From assembly GCF_014306155.1 (NCBI RefSeq), contig NZ_JACRWH010000004.1, positions 49,133-113,132 of the forward strand: a stretch of 64,000 nt of DNA, given 5' to 3'. Numbering within the stretch: position 1 is the first letter of the stretch; every line of letters starts with the position of its first letter. This DNA comes from Holdemanella hominis (GTDB taxonomy: Bacteria > Bacillota_I > Bacilli_A > Erysipelotrichales > Erysipelotrichaceae). A program made the position numbers and the translations under genes. This document shows positions 27,278 to 36,727 of the stretch, one piece after another. Under the pieces are notes generated by a model. The model worked only from the letters and a program-made list of their open reading frames with translations. It did not search any database and had not been told where the DNA came from.

Positions 27278-28443
27278 GAGATCCTGTGCATGGATATATT
27301 CATGTGAAGTATCAAGTGATATGGGATTGTATCAACGCAAAAGAATTTCAAAGATTGCATCGCATCCATCAATTGGGTGGGGATTTTCAAATCTATCATA
27401 CGGCGGAGCATTCCCGGTTTTCTCATAGTTTAGGGGTATATGAAATCACAAGACGGATGTGTGAAGAAGTGGATTCAATTGCGGCTACTTTAAGTGAATA
27501 TGAAAAAATTCAGGTTTTATGTGCTGCTCTGTTGCATGATTTAGGACATGGACCATTTTCTCACTTCTTTGAAACACTTCACAAGAAACATCATGAACAA
27601 ATGACTTGTGATTTAATTTTGGATCCAGAAACAGAAATTCATAAAGCACTAATTAAAGAGGATGAGGCTCTTCCACAAAATATTGTGTTGATTCTAACAC
27701 ATCAACATGCAAAACCAATGATGTATCAAATGATTAGTTCACAACTGGATGCGGATCGAATGGATTATCTATTAAGAGATGCCTACGAAACAGGTACAAG
27801 CTATGGAAATTTTGATTTGGAAAGAATCTTACGTACTTTACGAGTAAAAAATGATTCTCTATGTGTGAAAATGAGTGGAATGCACAGTATTGAAGACTAT
27901 ATTATGGCAAGATACCACATGTATTGGCAGGTTTACCTTCATCCAGATGCCAAATCATATGAAATTATGATTCAACAATTCTTTAAACGATATGCACAAG
28001 TACGAAACATAGAAGTATTTGAACCATTATTGAATGGCGAGTTATCGAATAAGGATTTTTATTTAATGGATGAACATCGAATGTTCTATGGTTTTCAACA
28101 AGCTCTAGAATGTGAAGATGAAATTCTAAAGGATTTCGCAAATCGAATTTTGAATCGTCATTTGTTTGAATGGATAGAAGATCCAAGTCACCAACAAATT
28201 CAAGAAATCAAGAATAAATTGGTGGTCTCCGGACATGACTTAGATTATTACTATTATGAAGCTATTTCACATTCTAAAGCATATTTGCCTTATACAGAAA
28301 ATGATGAGAATCAAATAATATGGATGTTAGATTCTAAAAAAGAACGGGTATCTTTATCGAGTTGTTCACAGATTGTTAAGGCATTATTAAAGATGAAAAA
28401 TCAAACAAATAAGCGTATTTATTTTCCAAAAGAAATACTTTAA
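27244..28443 (+). CDS. HD-domain phosphohydrolase (YwfO-like)
   Basis: This protein of 399 residues begins FNKTNETKVLRDPVHGYIHV and carries the metal-binding HD set HSRFSHSLGVYEITRRM, LLHDLGHGPFSH and QLDADRMDYLLRDA. Bacillus YwfO and relatives hydrolyse nucleotide triphosphates. ATG 27244 is properly spaced from AAGGGGG; ATG 27238 is too close. It ends the pth-mfd-rqcP-NUDIX operon, followed by a terminator. Confidence 0.9.
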   Translation: MFNKTNETKVLRDPVHGYIHVKYQVIWDCINAKEFQRLHRIHQLGGDFQIYHTAEHSRFSHSLGVYEITRRMCEEVDSIAATLSEYEKIQVLCAALLHDLGHGPFSHFFETLHKKHHEQMTCDLILDPETEIHKALIKEDEALPQNIVLILTHQHAKPMMYQMISSQLDADRMDYLLRDAYETGTSYGNFDLERILRTLRVKNDSLCVKMSGMHSIEDYIMARYHMYWQVYLHPDAKSYEIMIQQFFKRYAQVRNIEVFEPLLNGELSNKDFYLMDEHRMFYGFQQALECEDEILKDFANRILNRHLFEWIEDPSHQQIQEIKNKLVVSGHDLDYYYYEAISHSKAYLPYTENDENQIIWMLDSKKERVSLSSCSQIVKALLKMKNQTNKRIYFPKEIL

Positions 28444-28448
28444 AAACT

Positions 28449-28477
28449 ACGGTAACATGTGATGTGTTACCGTTTTC
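28449..28477 (+). terminator. intrinsic terminator after the HD gene
   Basis: The perfect 9-bp stem ACGGTAACA/TGTTACCGT (28449-28457 with 28465-28473) is followed by TTTTC. Confidence 0.75.
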
Positions 28478-28574
28478 ACTTGTGAAAAAATAGTGTAATT
28501 TTATAAAAAAAGGAGAATTTTAGATTAATTTTGATATATTTTCATTAAATTGTTATGTTTTTTAATAAATTTTC

Positions 28575-28602
28575 TTGCAAAAAAATCAGAGTGTGATATT
28601 AT
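28575..28602 (+). promoter_or_regulatory. promoter of the DUF1934-argS-rpoE operon
   Basis: TTGCAA (28575-28580), 16-bp spacer, TATTAT (28597-28602). The predicted start (about 28609) is only a few bases before the ATG at 28612 and no Shine-Dalgarno is present, suggesting a leaderless mRNA. Confidence 0.65.
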
Positions 28603-28611
28603 GCACTAGCT

Positions 28612-28998
28612 ATGACAAATCAGGTATATTTATTTGATAAAATTTCGAATCAAACATTGTATAAAGGAGAGGCTAAGATTGACTTTTCTGGTAATGAAGG
28701 TCTATTAGTTTCTTTTAATAATGATACACATCATTTCGAATGGAGAATTTGGAAAAAAGGATTGGTAATTCGTAGTGAATCGGATATTATTGTGAATTTG
28801 ACACTACGTTTAAATAGTCAAACAAAAGGTCACATAGAAACTGAATTTGGAAAAATAGATTTGGATTGTCATACAAGTCATTATGATGTAGATGAAAATT
28901 GTGTAGAAGTTAAATACAGTCTTATACAAGGGAATGAAAAACAAGAATTTCACTTTGTACTATATATAAATAAGGAGGAGACATATGCAGTCAATTGA
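28612..28998 (+). CDS. ywiB: DUF1934 protein (YwiB-like beta-barrel)
   Basis: The 128-residue protein is mostly beta strand (HHFEWRIWKKGLVIRSE, GHIETEFGKIDLDCHT, EFHFVLYI), consistent with the calycin-like DUF1934 family. In Bacillus ywiB directly precedes argS and rpoE, the same order as here, and its end overlaps argS by 14 bases. Function is unknown. The start has no ribosome-binding site. Confidence 0.82.
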   Translation: MTNQVYLFDKISNQTLYKGEAKIDFSGNEGLLVSFNNDTHHFEWRIWKKGLVIRSESDIIVNLTLRLNSQTKGHIETEFGKIDLDCHTSHYDVDENCVEVKYSLIQGNEKQEFHFVLYINKEETYAVN

Positions 28999-30619
28999 AG
29001 TTGAATTAAAGCAGGCTATTCAAAATGCAGTAAAAAAAGCATTTGATTTAGATTTAGATGTACAAAACATTGTGGTTGAAACACCAAAAAATAAAGATCA
29101 CGGTGATTTCTCAAGTAATGTTGCGATGCAATTAACTCGTCAATTACACCAGAATCCAAGAATGATTGCACAAAGTATATTAGATACGTTCTCATTGGAA
29201 ATGGTTTCTAACGTAGAAATTGCAGGACCTGGCTTCTTAAACTTTACATTATCAAAAGACCGTTTTAGTACAGTTATTTCTGAAGTGTTAGCTCAGAAAG
29301 AAAACTATGGACAACAGCCAGCTAACGGCATTAAAGTGGATTTGGAATATGTTAGTGCCAATCCAACTGGATCATTACACTTAGGACATGCTCGTGGAGC
29401 TGCATGGGGAGACAGTTGTGCTCGTATCATGAAAAAAGCTGGATACGATGTAACTCGTGAATACTATGTGAATGATGCTGGTAATCAGATCACAAACTTA
29501 GCATTATCATTAAATGCTCGTTATCGTCAGGCACAAGGAATTCCAACTGAAATTGGTCAGGACGGATACATGGGTAAGGATGTTGAAGAAAAAGGATATG
29601 AATTGGCGAAAGAATATCCACAAACATACTTAGAACCAACAGAAGAGAATTTGAAATTCTTCAGAAAAGAAGGAATCAAATTTGAATTAGATAAAATTAG
29701 AAAAGACTTAAATCGTTATCGTGTACACTTCGATGTTTGGTCAAGTGAACAAAGCATTCGTGATGCTGGTAAAGTAGAAGCAGCTATCAATGAATTAAAC
29801 AAAAAAGGATATGTATATGAAAAAGATGGAGCATTGTGGTTTGAAACTACAAAATTTGGAGATGACAAAGATCGTGTTTTAAGAAAACAAGATGGTTCAT
29901 TAACATATTTGGTTCCAGATATCGCATATCACAACGATAAATGTCAACGTGGATTTGACATGTTGGTTGACTTCTTTGGAGCGGATCACCATGGATATAT
30001 TCCTCGTTTAAAAGCAAGTATGACAGCATTAGGAAATGATGCGGATAAATTGCATGTTGATATTATCCAGATGGTTCGTTTAGTATCAAATGGTGAAGAA
30101 ATGAAAATGTCAAAACGTTTAGGAAACGCAACAACAATTAATGAACTATGTGATAAAGTAGGTGTTGATGCAGCTCGTTATTTCTTTGTACAACGTGCAT
30201 TGGATTCACATTTAGATTTCGATATTGAATTGGCAACTAAGAAATCAAATGAAAACCCAGTTTACTATGCACAATATGCTCATGCTCGTATGTGTTCTAT
30301 TCAAAAACAGGCACAGGATATTGAATTGGCAACAAGTTTTGAAGATTTGACAAACGAAAAAGAAATTGAATTAATGAAGTCTTTACAAGAATTCAATAAA
30401 GTAATCGTTGAAACTGCTCAGTCTCGTCAAGTTCACAAAATGTGTCACTATATTCAAAATTTAGCTAGTAAGTTCCACAGTTTCTATAACGTATGTAAAG
30501 TTGTAGATCGTGATAATTTAGAACTAAGTGCACAACGTCTAGCCTTAGTAAAGGCAACACAAATTGTTTTGGCCAACGCATTAGAATGTATTGGTGTTGA
30601 AGCCGTTGAATCAATGTAA
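28985..30619 (+). CDS. argS: arginyl-tRNA synthetase
   Basis: The 544-residue class I synthetase has the HIGH-type motif in ANPTGSLHLGHARGAAWGD and the KMSKS-type motif KMSKRLGN, with an N-terminal tRNA-D-loop domain and C-terminal DALR anticodon domain (VYYAQYAHARMCSI). AAGGAGGAG precedes the ATG. No T-box is present. Confidence 0.97.
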   Translation: MQSIEVELKQAIQNAVKKAFDLDLDVQNIVVETPKNKDHGDFSSNVAMQLTRQLHQNPRMIAQSILDTFSLEMVSNVEIAGPGFLNFTLSKDRFSTVISEVLAQKENYGQQPANGIKVDLEYVSANPTGSLHLGHARGAAWGDSCARIMKKAGYDVTREYYVNDAGNQITNLALSLNARYRQAQGIPTEIGQDGYMGKDVEEKGYELAKEYPQTYLEPTEENLKFFRKEGIKFELDKIRKDLNRYRVHFDVWSSEQSIRDAGKVEAAINELNKKGYVYEKDGALWFETTKFGDDKDRVLRKQDGSLTYLVPDIAYHNDKCQRGFDMLVDFFGADHHGYIPRLKASMTALGNDADKLHVDIIQMVRLVSNGEEMKMSKRLGNATTINELCDKVGVDAARYFFVQRALDSHLDFDIELATKKSNENPVYYAQYAHARMCSIQKQAQDIELATSFEDLTNEKEIELMKSLQEFNKVIVETAQSRQVHKMCHYIQNLASKFHSFYNVCKVVDRDNLELSAQRLALVKATQIVLANALECIGVEAVESM

Positions 30620-30644
30620 GTATTAAGAGGAGTTTTATTGAATT

Positions 30645-30992
30645 ATGAAAAAGTCTATGATTGAAGTTGCATATCAAGTATTGACAAATAATAATGGATC
30701 TATGCCATTTGTTGATCTTTGGAAAGATGTAAGTCAGGAAATGGGATTTAATCAAACGCAGTTTGAAGATAATATTGCTCAATTTTACACAGATTTATCT
30801 TTAGACGGACGTTTCTTGAATATGTCACAAAATACTTGGGATTTGCGTTCACGTCACACGTATTCAGAAAGTGTTATGGATACAGATTCTATCGCAATCG
30901 ATGAAGATGATGAGGATGAAGAAGATTCAGAATTGATTGAAGATGAATTAGATGAAGTAGAAAAAGAAATTGACGAAGAAGAAAACGAATAA
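30645..30992 (+). CDS. rpoE: RNA polymerase delta subunit
   Basis: The 115-residue protein has an N-terminal winged-helix HARE-HTH domain (MIEVAYQVLTNNNGSMPFVDLWKDV... RFLNMSQNTWDLRSRH) and a disordered Asp/Glu-rich tail from about residue 83. Delta speeds RNA polymerase recycling in Bacillota. It is 25 bases after argS, the usual neighbour. Confidence 0.95.
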   Translation: MKKSMIEVAYQVLTNNNGSMPFVDLWKDVSQEMGFNQTQFEDNIAQFYTDLSLDGRFLNMSQNTWDLRSRHTYSESVMDTDSIAIDEDDEDEEDSELIEDELDEVEKEIDEEENE

Positions 30993-31055
30993 AAAGCGCT
31001 CTTTTCACAATAAATTCACTTTGAATTGTTAGAATTAAAGTGGAAAGGAGAAGGA

Positions 31056-31112
31056 ATGCAAGAAAATCTGCATCATGCAGATTTTTTTTCTATGAAAAAT
31101 TTGATAAACTAG
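31056..31112 (+). CDS. possible 18-residue leader peptide upstream of tagG
   Basis: ATG 31056 follows an excellent ribosome-binding site (AAAGGAGAAGGA) and encodes MQENLHHADFFSMKNLIN, stopping at 31110-31112. The terminator hairpin at 31063-31085 lies within the ORF, so a translating ribosome would disrupt it. Two adjacent His codons are in the stem. This may be a real attenuator or a chance ORF; tagG starts 23 bases after it. Confidence 0.35.
   Translation: MQENLHHADFFSMKNLIN
31063..31088 (+). terminator. intrinsic terminator upstream of tagG
   Basis: A 10-bp stem AAAATCTGCA/TGCAGATTTT (31063-31072 with 31076-31085) with a TCA loop runs into a T8 tract. It separates rpoE from the cell-wall polymer genes. 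Confidence 0.8.
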
Positions 31113-31135
31113 AAGTTGTTAAGGAGAATTTTTAT

Positions 31136-31966
31136 ATGTTTAAAAGCATTTCATATGTTATAAAAGAGAATTTTTCAAATGTTTATCGTATTTTCTGTAT
31201 TGCAAAATATGAATTGTTGTCAGATATGCGAGATTCAAAATTTGGTATTTTTTGGAACTTTGCTTCTCCCGCTATCCAAGTTTTCACATATTGGCTAGTG
31301 TTTGGTATTGCCTGGGGAAGAAAAGCTCAGACATACAAAGGTATTACGGTAGAATATTTACCATGGCTTGTTGTGGCATTTAGTGTATGGTGGTATATCC
31401 GTCCATGCATTGTAGATGGGTGTTCTGCGGTATTCTCAAAAACCAATGTCATCACAAGAATGAAGTTTCCTGTATCTGTTTTACCGGCAACCGTTTGTTT
31501 AAAAGAATTGTTTAATCACTTTGTGATGTTGATTATCACATTTGTCGCTTTAATTTTAAGTGGGTGGTATCCAAATCTAAATTGGTTATGGATCATCTAT
31601 TATATGTTCTGTGCATTTATGCTTGGAGAAGCGATTTCACTTGTATTATCTGTGCTTACTATGTTGTGGCGTGATGTAAAGAAATTTATTTCTTCAATCA
31701 TGCGTATGTTGATGTATTTTTCTCCAATCTTATGGGATTGTCATTTTAAACCGGATGTTCCATTTGCGAGTATTCTAAATAAGCTTGTAAAGGTAAATCC
31801 AGTTTATTATATTATTCAAGGATATAGAGATGCTGTATTCTATGGAAGAAATGTTTTTGATCATCCTGCAATTACACTTTATTTCTGGTGTTTAGTTTTT
31901 GCGATTTTTGCGCTAGGATGCTTTTTGATGTATACCTTCAAAAAGAAATTCATTGATATGATTTAA
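31136..31966 (+). CDS. tagG: teichoic-acid-type ABC exporter, permease TagG
   Basis: The 276-residue integral membrane protein has the ABC-2 fold with about six membrane segments (FGIFWNFASPAIQVFTYWLVFGIAW..., YFSPILWDCHF, VNPVYYIIQGYRDAVFYGR). The PVYYIIQGYR segment is typical of TagG/RgpC-type polysaccharide exporters. The ATG at 31136 follows AAGGAG; an earlier in-frame start is not supported. It pairs with the ATPase 10 bases downstream. Confidence 0.92.
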   Translation: MFKSISYVIKENFSNVYRIFCIAKYELLSDMRDSKFGIFWNFASPAIQVFTYWLVFGIAWGRKAQTYKGITVEYLPWLVVAFSVWWYIRPCIVDGCSAVFSKTNVITRMKFPVSVLPATVCLKELFNHFVMLIITFVALILSGWYPNLNWLWIIYYMFCAFMLGEAISLVLSVLTMLWRDVKKFISSIMRMLMYFSPILWDCHFKPDVPFASILNKLVKVNPVYYIIQGYRDAVFYGRNVFDHPAITLYFWCLVFAIFALGCFLMYTFKKKFIDMI

Positions 31967-31976
31967 GGAGGCTTTT

Positions 31977-32795
31977 ATGTCCAAAGAAGAATATGCTGTT
32001 GAAGTCGAAAATATTTCAAAAATTTATACTTTAAGAAATAAAAACAATCAATATAAAACAGATAAAAAAGAGTTCTATGCCTTAAAAGATGTATCTTTCA
32101 AAGTGAAAAAAGGTGATGTTGTTGGAATTTTGGGAACCAATGGTTCTGGTAAATCAACTTTATCTTTATTGTTGTCAGGAATTTCTGAAATCAATAGTGG
32201 TACGATGAAAATTAATGGAGAACAAGCATTGATTGCTATTAACACAGGATTGAACCAACAATTAACAGGACTTGAAAACATCAACGTTAAAGGAGCTTTG
32301 ATGGGGTTAAGAAAGAAACGTATCCAGGAAATCACGAATGATGTCATTGATTTTGCAGAATTAGGTGATTTCTTATATCAACCAGTTAAAAAATATTCAT
32401 CAGGTATGAAATCTCGTTTAGGATTTTCCATCTCACTTGCATTAAATCCAGATATTTTTATTGTCGATGAAGCATTAAGTGTTGGTGATAAAGGTTTTGC
32501 GAAGAAATGTATGAAACGAATGATGAAATTAAGAGATGAAGAAGGAAAAACAATCTTCTTTATTTCTCACTCGTTAAGTCAGGTTCGTGAATTCTGTAAA
32601 ACAGGAATGTGGATCGAAGGTGGGCAACTTGTTGAAATGGGAGATATTGACAAGGTTTGTGATGATTATTCGGTTTATGTGGATAAGTTAGAGGCTATGA
32701 GTAAAAAAGAAAAGAAAAAATTCTTGGATGAAAAATTTGAGAAGCGATTATTACCTAAAAAAGAAAAGAAGGGCATCGCAAAATTATTTGGTTAA
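31977..32795 (+). CDS. tagH: teichoic-acid-type ABC exporter, ATPase TagH
   Basis: The 272-residue ATPase has Walker A GILGTNGSGKSTL, signature YSSGMKSRLGFSISLAL and Walker B IFIVDEALSVGD, the TagH/RfbB class that energises polymer export. The Lys-rich tail (KKEKKKFLDEKFEKRL) is short and lacks the long extracellular domain of Bacillus TagH. With tagG it should export the polymer made by the downstream transferases. Confidence 0.93.
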   Translation: MSKEEYAVEVENISKIYTLRNKNNQYKTDKKEFYALKDVSFKVKKGDVVGILGTNGSGKSTLSLLLSGISEINSGTMKINGEQALIAINTGLNQQLTGLENINVKGALMGLRKKRIQEITNDVIDFAELGDFLYQPVKKYSSGMKSRLGFSISLALNPDIFIVDEALSVGDKGFAKKCMKRMMKLRDEEGKTIFFISHSLSQVREFCKTGMWIEGGQLVEMGDIDKVCDDYSVYVDKLEAMSKKEKKKFLDEKFEKRLLPKKEKKGIAKLFG

Positions 32796-32796
32796 T

Positions 32797-32820
32797 AAAG
32801 GAGTTTTAGTGACTCCTTTT
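32797..32820 (+). terminator. weak terminator-like hairpin after tagH
   Basis: An 8-bp stem AAAGGAGT/ACTCCTTT (32797-32804 with 32812-32819) has only a short T run. It may attenuate rather than stop transcription. Confidence 0.5.
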
Positions 32821-32876
32821 CAATTTATCAAAAATAGTTTACAATTACAGTGTTTATATAGGGAGGTTTATAACTC

Positions 32877-33263
32877 ATGAAAACAGTAATAACATATGGA
32901 ACTTTTGATTTATTTCATGTAGGCCATTTAAATTTATTACGCCGTGCAAAAGAATTAGGGGATTATTTAATTGTAGCGGTAAGTAGTGATGAGTTTAATT
33001 TGGGTAAAAATAAAGTTTGTAAGATCAAAGATACAGATCGTATGAAGATTGTAGAAGCTATTAAATATGTCGATAAGGTAATCCCAGAAACAAGTTGGGA
33101 ACAAAAAATCGAAGATGTTAAAAAATATAATGTAGATGTATTCGTCATGGGTGATGATTGGAAAGGAAAATTTGATTTTTTAAAGGATTATTGTGAAGTT
33201 GTTTATTTGCCAAGAACTGAGGGTATCAGTACAACACAGCTGAAAGAGGAATTGAAGGGTTAA
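32877..33263 (+). CDS. tagD: glycerol-3-phosphate cytidylyltransferase
   Basis: The 128-residue enzyme has the cytidylyltransferase motifs GTFDLFHVGHLNLL (HxGH) and RTEGISTTQL. It forms CDP-glycerol from CTP and glycerol-3-phosphate, the donor for the transferases that follow. It is preceded by GGGAGG and is 1 base from the next gene. Confidence 0.95.
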   Translation: MKTVITYGTFDLFHVGHLNLLRRAKELGDYLIVAVSSDEFNLGKNKVCKIKDTDRMKIVEAIKYVDKVIPETSWEQKIEDVKKYNVDVFVMGDDWKGKFDFLKDYCEVVYLPRTEGISTTQLKEELKG

Positions 33264-33264
33264 T

Positions 33265-35502
33265 ATGCGTACTATCAGTATTATCCTTCCTTTTTTTAAG
33301 TACAAACATTACTTTAAAGAATGTCTACAAAACTTAGCACAAAGTACATTTAAAGATTTTGAATTGATTGTCGTATTAGATCATCCAACTGAAGATATTG
33401 ACGATTTATTAGAAGAATATAATTCTATTTTTGATATGCGCGTTTATACATTGCCAGAAGGTGTAACAGGTGTAGCTGCATGTCGAAATGTTGGAATTCA
33501 ACAAGCTAAAGGTGCCTACCTCTACTTTTTAGATAGCGATGACTATGTTTTAGAAGATACTCTACAAAACATGATCAAAGCTATGGATCATGATGTAGAT
33601 ATGGTTTATGGTAAATTGAATCACACTTGGAATAACAAGGCCAATTATCTTCATAAAGTAGAAAATAAAGAAGTAGATGAAGAAGATCAAGAAGAAAGGG
33701 AGCAACGTCGCTTAAATAAGCTTTCTAATTTTGTTTCATTCGCATCCTATGAAAAAGATGAGCAGCAAGCTCATGCTATTTTCTATACAATGGACAATCG
33801 TAGAGGTATCCGAACTTTTACTGTATTAGGCAATTTGTATAGTCGTGATTTTGTCGTTCGAAATAATTTTAAATTTAATGAGGACTTCAGATATTACAGT
33901 GATATGACGTTTATGTGTCCTCTATTAGAAAAGCTAAATACAGCTTTAAGAGTGGAAAATGCGATTTATGTAAAACGTAAACACAATGATCCAATTAACG
34001 AACCTGCTTTGAGTCAGGAAGAAAATGACAATCGTTTTAATGAAAGATGTGATGCGGTTGAATATACACGTATACTTTTAAAAGAAGAGGGTGTTGTGCG
34101 TTTTTGTTTAGATCGTAAAATTGTATCTTACTTTGTATCTAAAATGTCTAAACGAATCCGTCGCAGCCAAGATGATCTATGGCGTACAGACTATTTTGAA
34201 AGAATTGCTAAAACAATCGATGGCATTCGTCCAGAAGTGATGAATCGATATAAGCGTAATTCGAAAAAGATGGTGGCTTGTTTACAGAATCGTGATTTAA
34301 AGGGAGTACAAAGCTGTGTTCGAAGAAAATTAGGAATTAAAAAATTCTTTAGAGTCTTCAAAAATAAGAATGTATTATTTAAATTAGCTTATTATCACAT
34401 TTATTCAAAAAAACCAATTCAAGATAATGTGATTCTGTTCGAGACATTCATGGCTAAAAACTATTCGGACAGTCCAAAATATATTTATGAATACATTGCC
34501 AAAAATTATCCAGGAAAATACAAGTGTGTATGGGCATTGAATGATGGTCATGAAGTTCCTTATGGAGCGGAAGTCGTAAAACGTTTTTCATTCAAATATG
34601 CTTATTATCTAGCTATAAGTAAATATTTTGTATTTAATGTAAGACAACCATTGTGGTATCGCAAAAGAGAAGGACAAGTATTTGTTGAAACTTGGCATGG
34701 CACACCATTGAAACGTCTTGTATTTGATCAAGAAGAAGTAACTTCTGCATCACCAAAATATAAACAGCAGTTCTATCGTCAAAGACAAGAATGGGATTAT
34801 TTAGTGAGTGCCAATCCTTTTAGTACGAAAACATTTAGAAGCTGTTTTATGTATGAAGGCAAGATGCTTGAATATGGATATCCAAGAAATGATATTTTAT
34901 ATTGGCCCAACAAAGATGAAATTGCGAAAGACCTAAGAAAGAAACTAGGTATTTCAGAAGATAAGAAAACAATTTTATATGCTCCGACATGGCGTGATGA
35001 TGAGCACTATGGAAAAGGGGAGTACAAATTTACGTTGGCTTTAGATTTGAAGTTGATGATGGAAAAATTATCGGATGAATATGTTGTTTTATTAAGAACA
35101 CACCACTATATCGCAGATAACATCGATACAACAGGTCTTGAAGGCTTTGTGTACAATTTAAGTAAATATGATGATATCAGTGAAATCTATTTGATCAGTG
35201 ATATTTGTATCACGGATTACTCAAGTGTATTCTTTGACTTTGCGAACTTAAAACGACCAGTACTTTTCTATACATATGATATTGAAAAGTATAAAAATCA
35301 GTTACGTGGATTCTATATTGATATGAATACAGAAGTTCCTGGTCCACTATTGTATACGAGTGAAGAAGTTGTGGATGCGATTTTGAATATTGATCAAATA
35401 AATGAAGAATATAAAGAACGTTACGAAGAATTCTACAAACGTTTCTGTTGCTACGACGATGGAAATGCGTCAAAGCATATTGTAGAAGAAGTATTTAAGT
35501 AA
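33265..35502 (+). CDS. fusion: GT2 glycosyltransferase + CDP-glycerol glycerophosphotransferase
   Basis: The 745-residue protein joins two enzymes. Residues about 1-230 are a GT-A family 2 glycosyltransferase (SIILPFFKYKHYFKECLQNL, FLDSDDY as the DXD). After a basic linker, residues about 385-745 are a TagF/TagB-type transferase (FETFMAKNYSDSPKYIYEYI, FVETWHGTPLKRL, LYAPTWRDDE, RTHHYI, ITDYSSVFFDFA). The first half probably adds a sugar, the second glycerol-phosphate, on one nascent polymer. The acceptor is unknown. Confidence 0.92.
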   Translation: MRTISIILPFFKYKHYFKECLQNLAQSTFKDFELIVVLDHPTEDIDDLLEEYNSIFDMRVYTLPEGVTGVAACRNVGIQQAKGAYLYFLDSDDYVLEDTLQNMIKAMDHDVDMVYGKLNHTWNNKANYLHKVENKEVDEEDQEEREQRRLNKLSNFVSFASYEKDEQQAHAIFYTMDNRRGIRTFTVLGNLYSRDFVVRNNFKFNEDFRYYSDMTFMCPLLEKLNTALRVENAIYVKRKHNDPINEPALSQEENDNRFNERCDAVEYTRILLKEEGVVRFCLDRKIVSYFVSKMSKRIRRSQDDLWRTDYFERIAKTIDGIRPEVMNRYKRNSKKMVACLQNRDLKGVQSCVRRKLGIKKFFRVFKNKNVLFKLAYYHIYSKKPIQDNVILFETFMAKNYSDSPKYIYEYIAKNYPGKYKCVWALNDGHEVPYGAEVVKRFSFKYAYYLAISKYFVFNVRQPLWYRKREGQVFVETWHGTPLKRLVFDQEEVTSASPKYKQQFYRQRQEWDYLVSANPFSTKTFRSCFMYEGKMLEYGYPRNDILYWPNKDEIAKDLRKKLGISEDKKTILYAPTWRDDEHYGKGEYKFTLALDLKLMMEKLSDEYVVLLRTHHYIADNIDTTGLEGFVYNLSKYDDISEIYLISDICITDYSSVFFDFANLKRPVLFYTYDIEKYKNQLRGFYIDMNTEVPGPLLYTSEEVVDAILNIDQINEEYKERYEEFYKRFCCYDDGNASKHIVEEVFK

Positions 35503-35520
35503 AAAAAGGAGAGGATAGCC

Positions 35521-36726
35521 ATGTTGATAAAGCTTTTAAGACCATTTAAAAAGTTTGCAGGAAAATGCATTCGCTTGGCATATAAATTAACCTATCGTTT
35601 ATTTAAAGTAGATGATAAGCTTGCCATATTTATATCGTTCCATGGTCGTGGCTATTCGGATAATCCTAAAGCTATTTATGAACAAATGAGGCAAGATCCA
35701 CGATTTGTTGGATACCGTTTTATTTGGTTTATAAAAAATCATAAAGAAAAGAATATTCATATTGAAGGAGCTGAAATAAAGGAATATTTCAGCATTCCTT
35801 ATTTTTATTATTTGTCCAAGGCAAAATTATGGGTAGTGAACTGCAAATTACCTACATATATCTTTAAAAAGGAAAATCAGGTTTACCTACAAACATGGCA
35901 TGGAACACCATTAAAGCGATTAGCTCATGATATTGATGTGAGTGAAGATACTACATTTTATCGTTCAGGTGTCAGTTATGAACAGATGTGCAATTCCTAT
36001 GATGTAGATGTCGTAAGATACAATTATATGATCAGTCCAAATGCCTTCTGTACGAAAGTTTTTCAAACATCTTTCCAAATCAATAGAGAAAGATTGATTG
36101 AAACAGGATATCCTAGAAATGATTTTATTTCGAATGCGACAAAAGAAGAATGTGATGCGATCAAGAATAAGTATCATTTGCCTATAGATAAAAAAATTGT
36201 ATTGTATGCACCAACATGGAGAGATAATTCTTATGTTTCAGCAGGATATACTTTTGAATTGAAGGCAAACTTTAGAAAATGGAAAGAAATTTTAGGTGAA
36301 GATACAATTGTTGTATTTAAGCCACACTATCTAATCATTAATACCTTCAAAGATGATCCAGAATTAGATGGATTTTTGTATTCCATTCCTGCTCAAGCAG
36401 AAATCAATGAATTGTATGTGATTAGTGATGTATTGATTACGGACTATTCAAGCGTCTTCTTTGATTATGCGATATTGAAAAGACCCATCTATTTTTATAT
36501 GTATGATTTAAAAGAATATGCGACAGACTTAAGAGGATTCTATTTAGATATTCATAAGGACATTCCAGGCAAAATTTATATGGATGAAGAAACATTGTTG
36601 ATGGATATTAAAAATGAAGTTTATGACTATTCTAAATTGAATGATTTTAATCTTTATTTTAATAACCATGAAGATGGAAATGCTTCTAAAAGAGTAGTAG
36701 ATATCTTATATAAGGCGGTGCAATAA
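35521..36726 (+). CDS. CDP-glycerol glycerophosphotransferase (TagB/TagF family)
   Basis: The 401-residue protein has a short amphipathic N-terminal helix, then ISFHGRGYSDNPKAIYEQM, LQTWHGTPLKRLA, LYAPTWRDNSY, FKPHYLI and VLITDYSSVFFDYA, the conserved His and DYSS motifs of the family. It adds or polymerises glycerol-phosphate units from CDP-glycerol at the inner membrane face. It is separated from the next gene by 1 base, so the two are coupled. Confidence 0.92.
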   Translation: MLIKLLRPFKKFAGKCIRLAYKLTYRLFKVDDKLAIFISFHGRGYSDNPKAIYEQMRQDPRFVGYRFIWFIKNHKEKNIHIEGAEIKEYFSIPYFYYLSKAKLWVVNCKLPTYIFKKENQVYLQTWHGTPLKRLAHDIDVSEDTTFYRSGVSYEQMCNSYDVDVVRYNYMISPNAFCTKVFQTSFQINRERLIETGYPRNDFISNATKEECDAIKNKYHLPIDKKIVLYAPTWRDNSYVSAGYTFELKANFRKWKEILGEDTIVVFKPHYLIINTFKDDPELDGFLYSIPAQAEINELYVISDVLITDYSSVFFDYAILKRPIYFYMYDLKEYATDLRGFYLDIHKDIPGKIYMDEETLLMDIKNEVYDYSKLNDFNLYFNNHEDGNASKRVVDILYKAVQ

Positions 36727-36727
36727 A

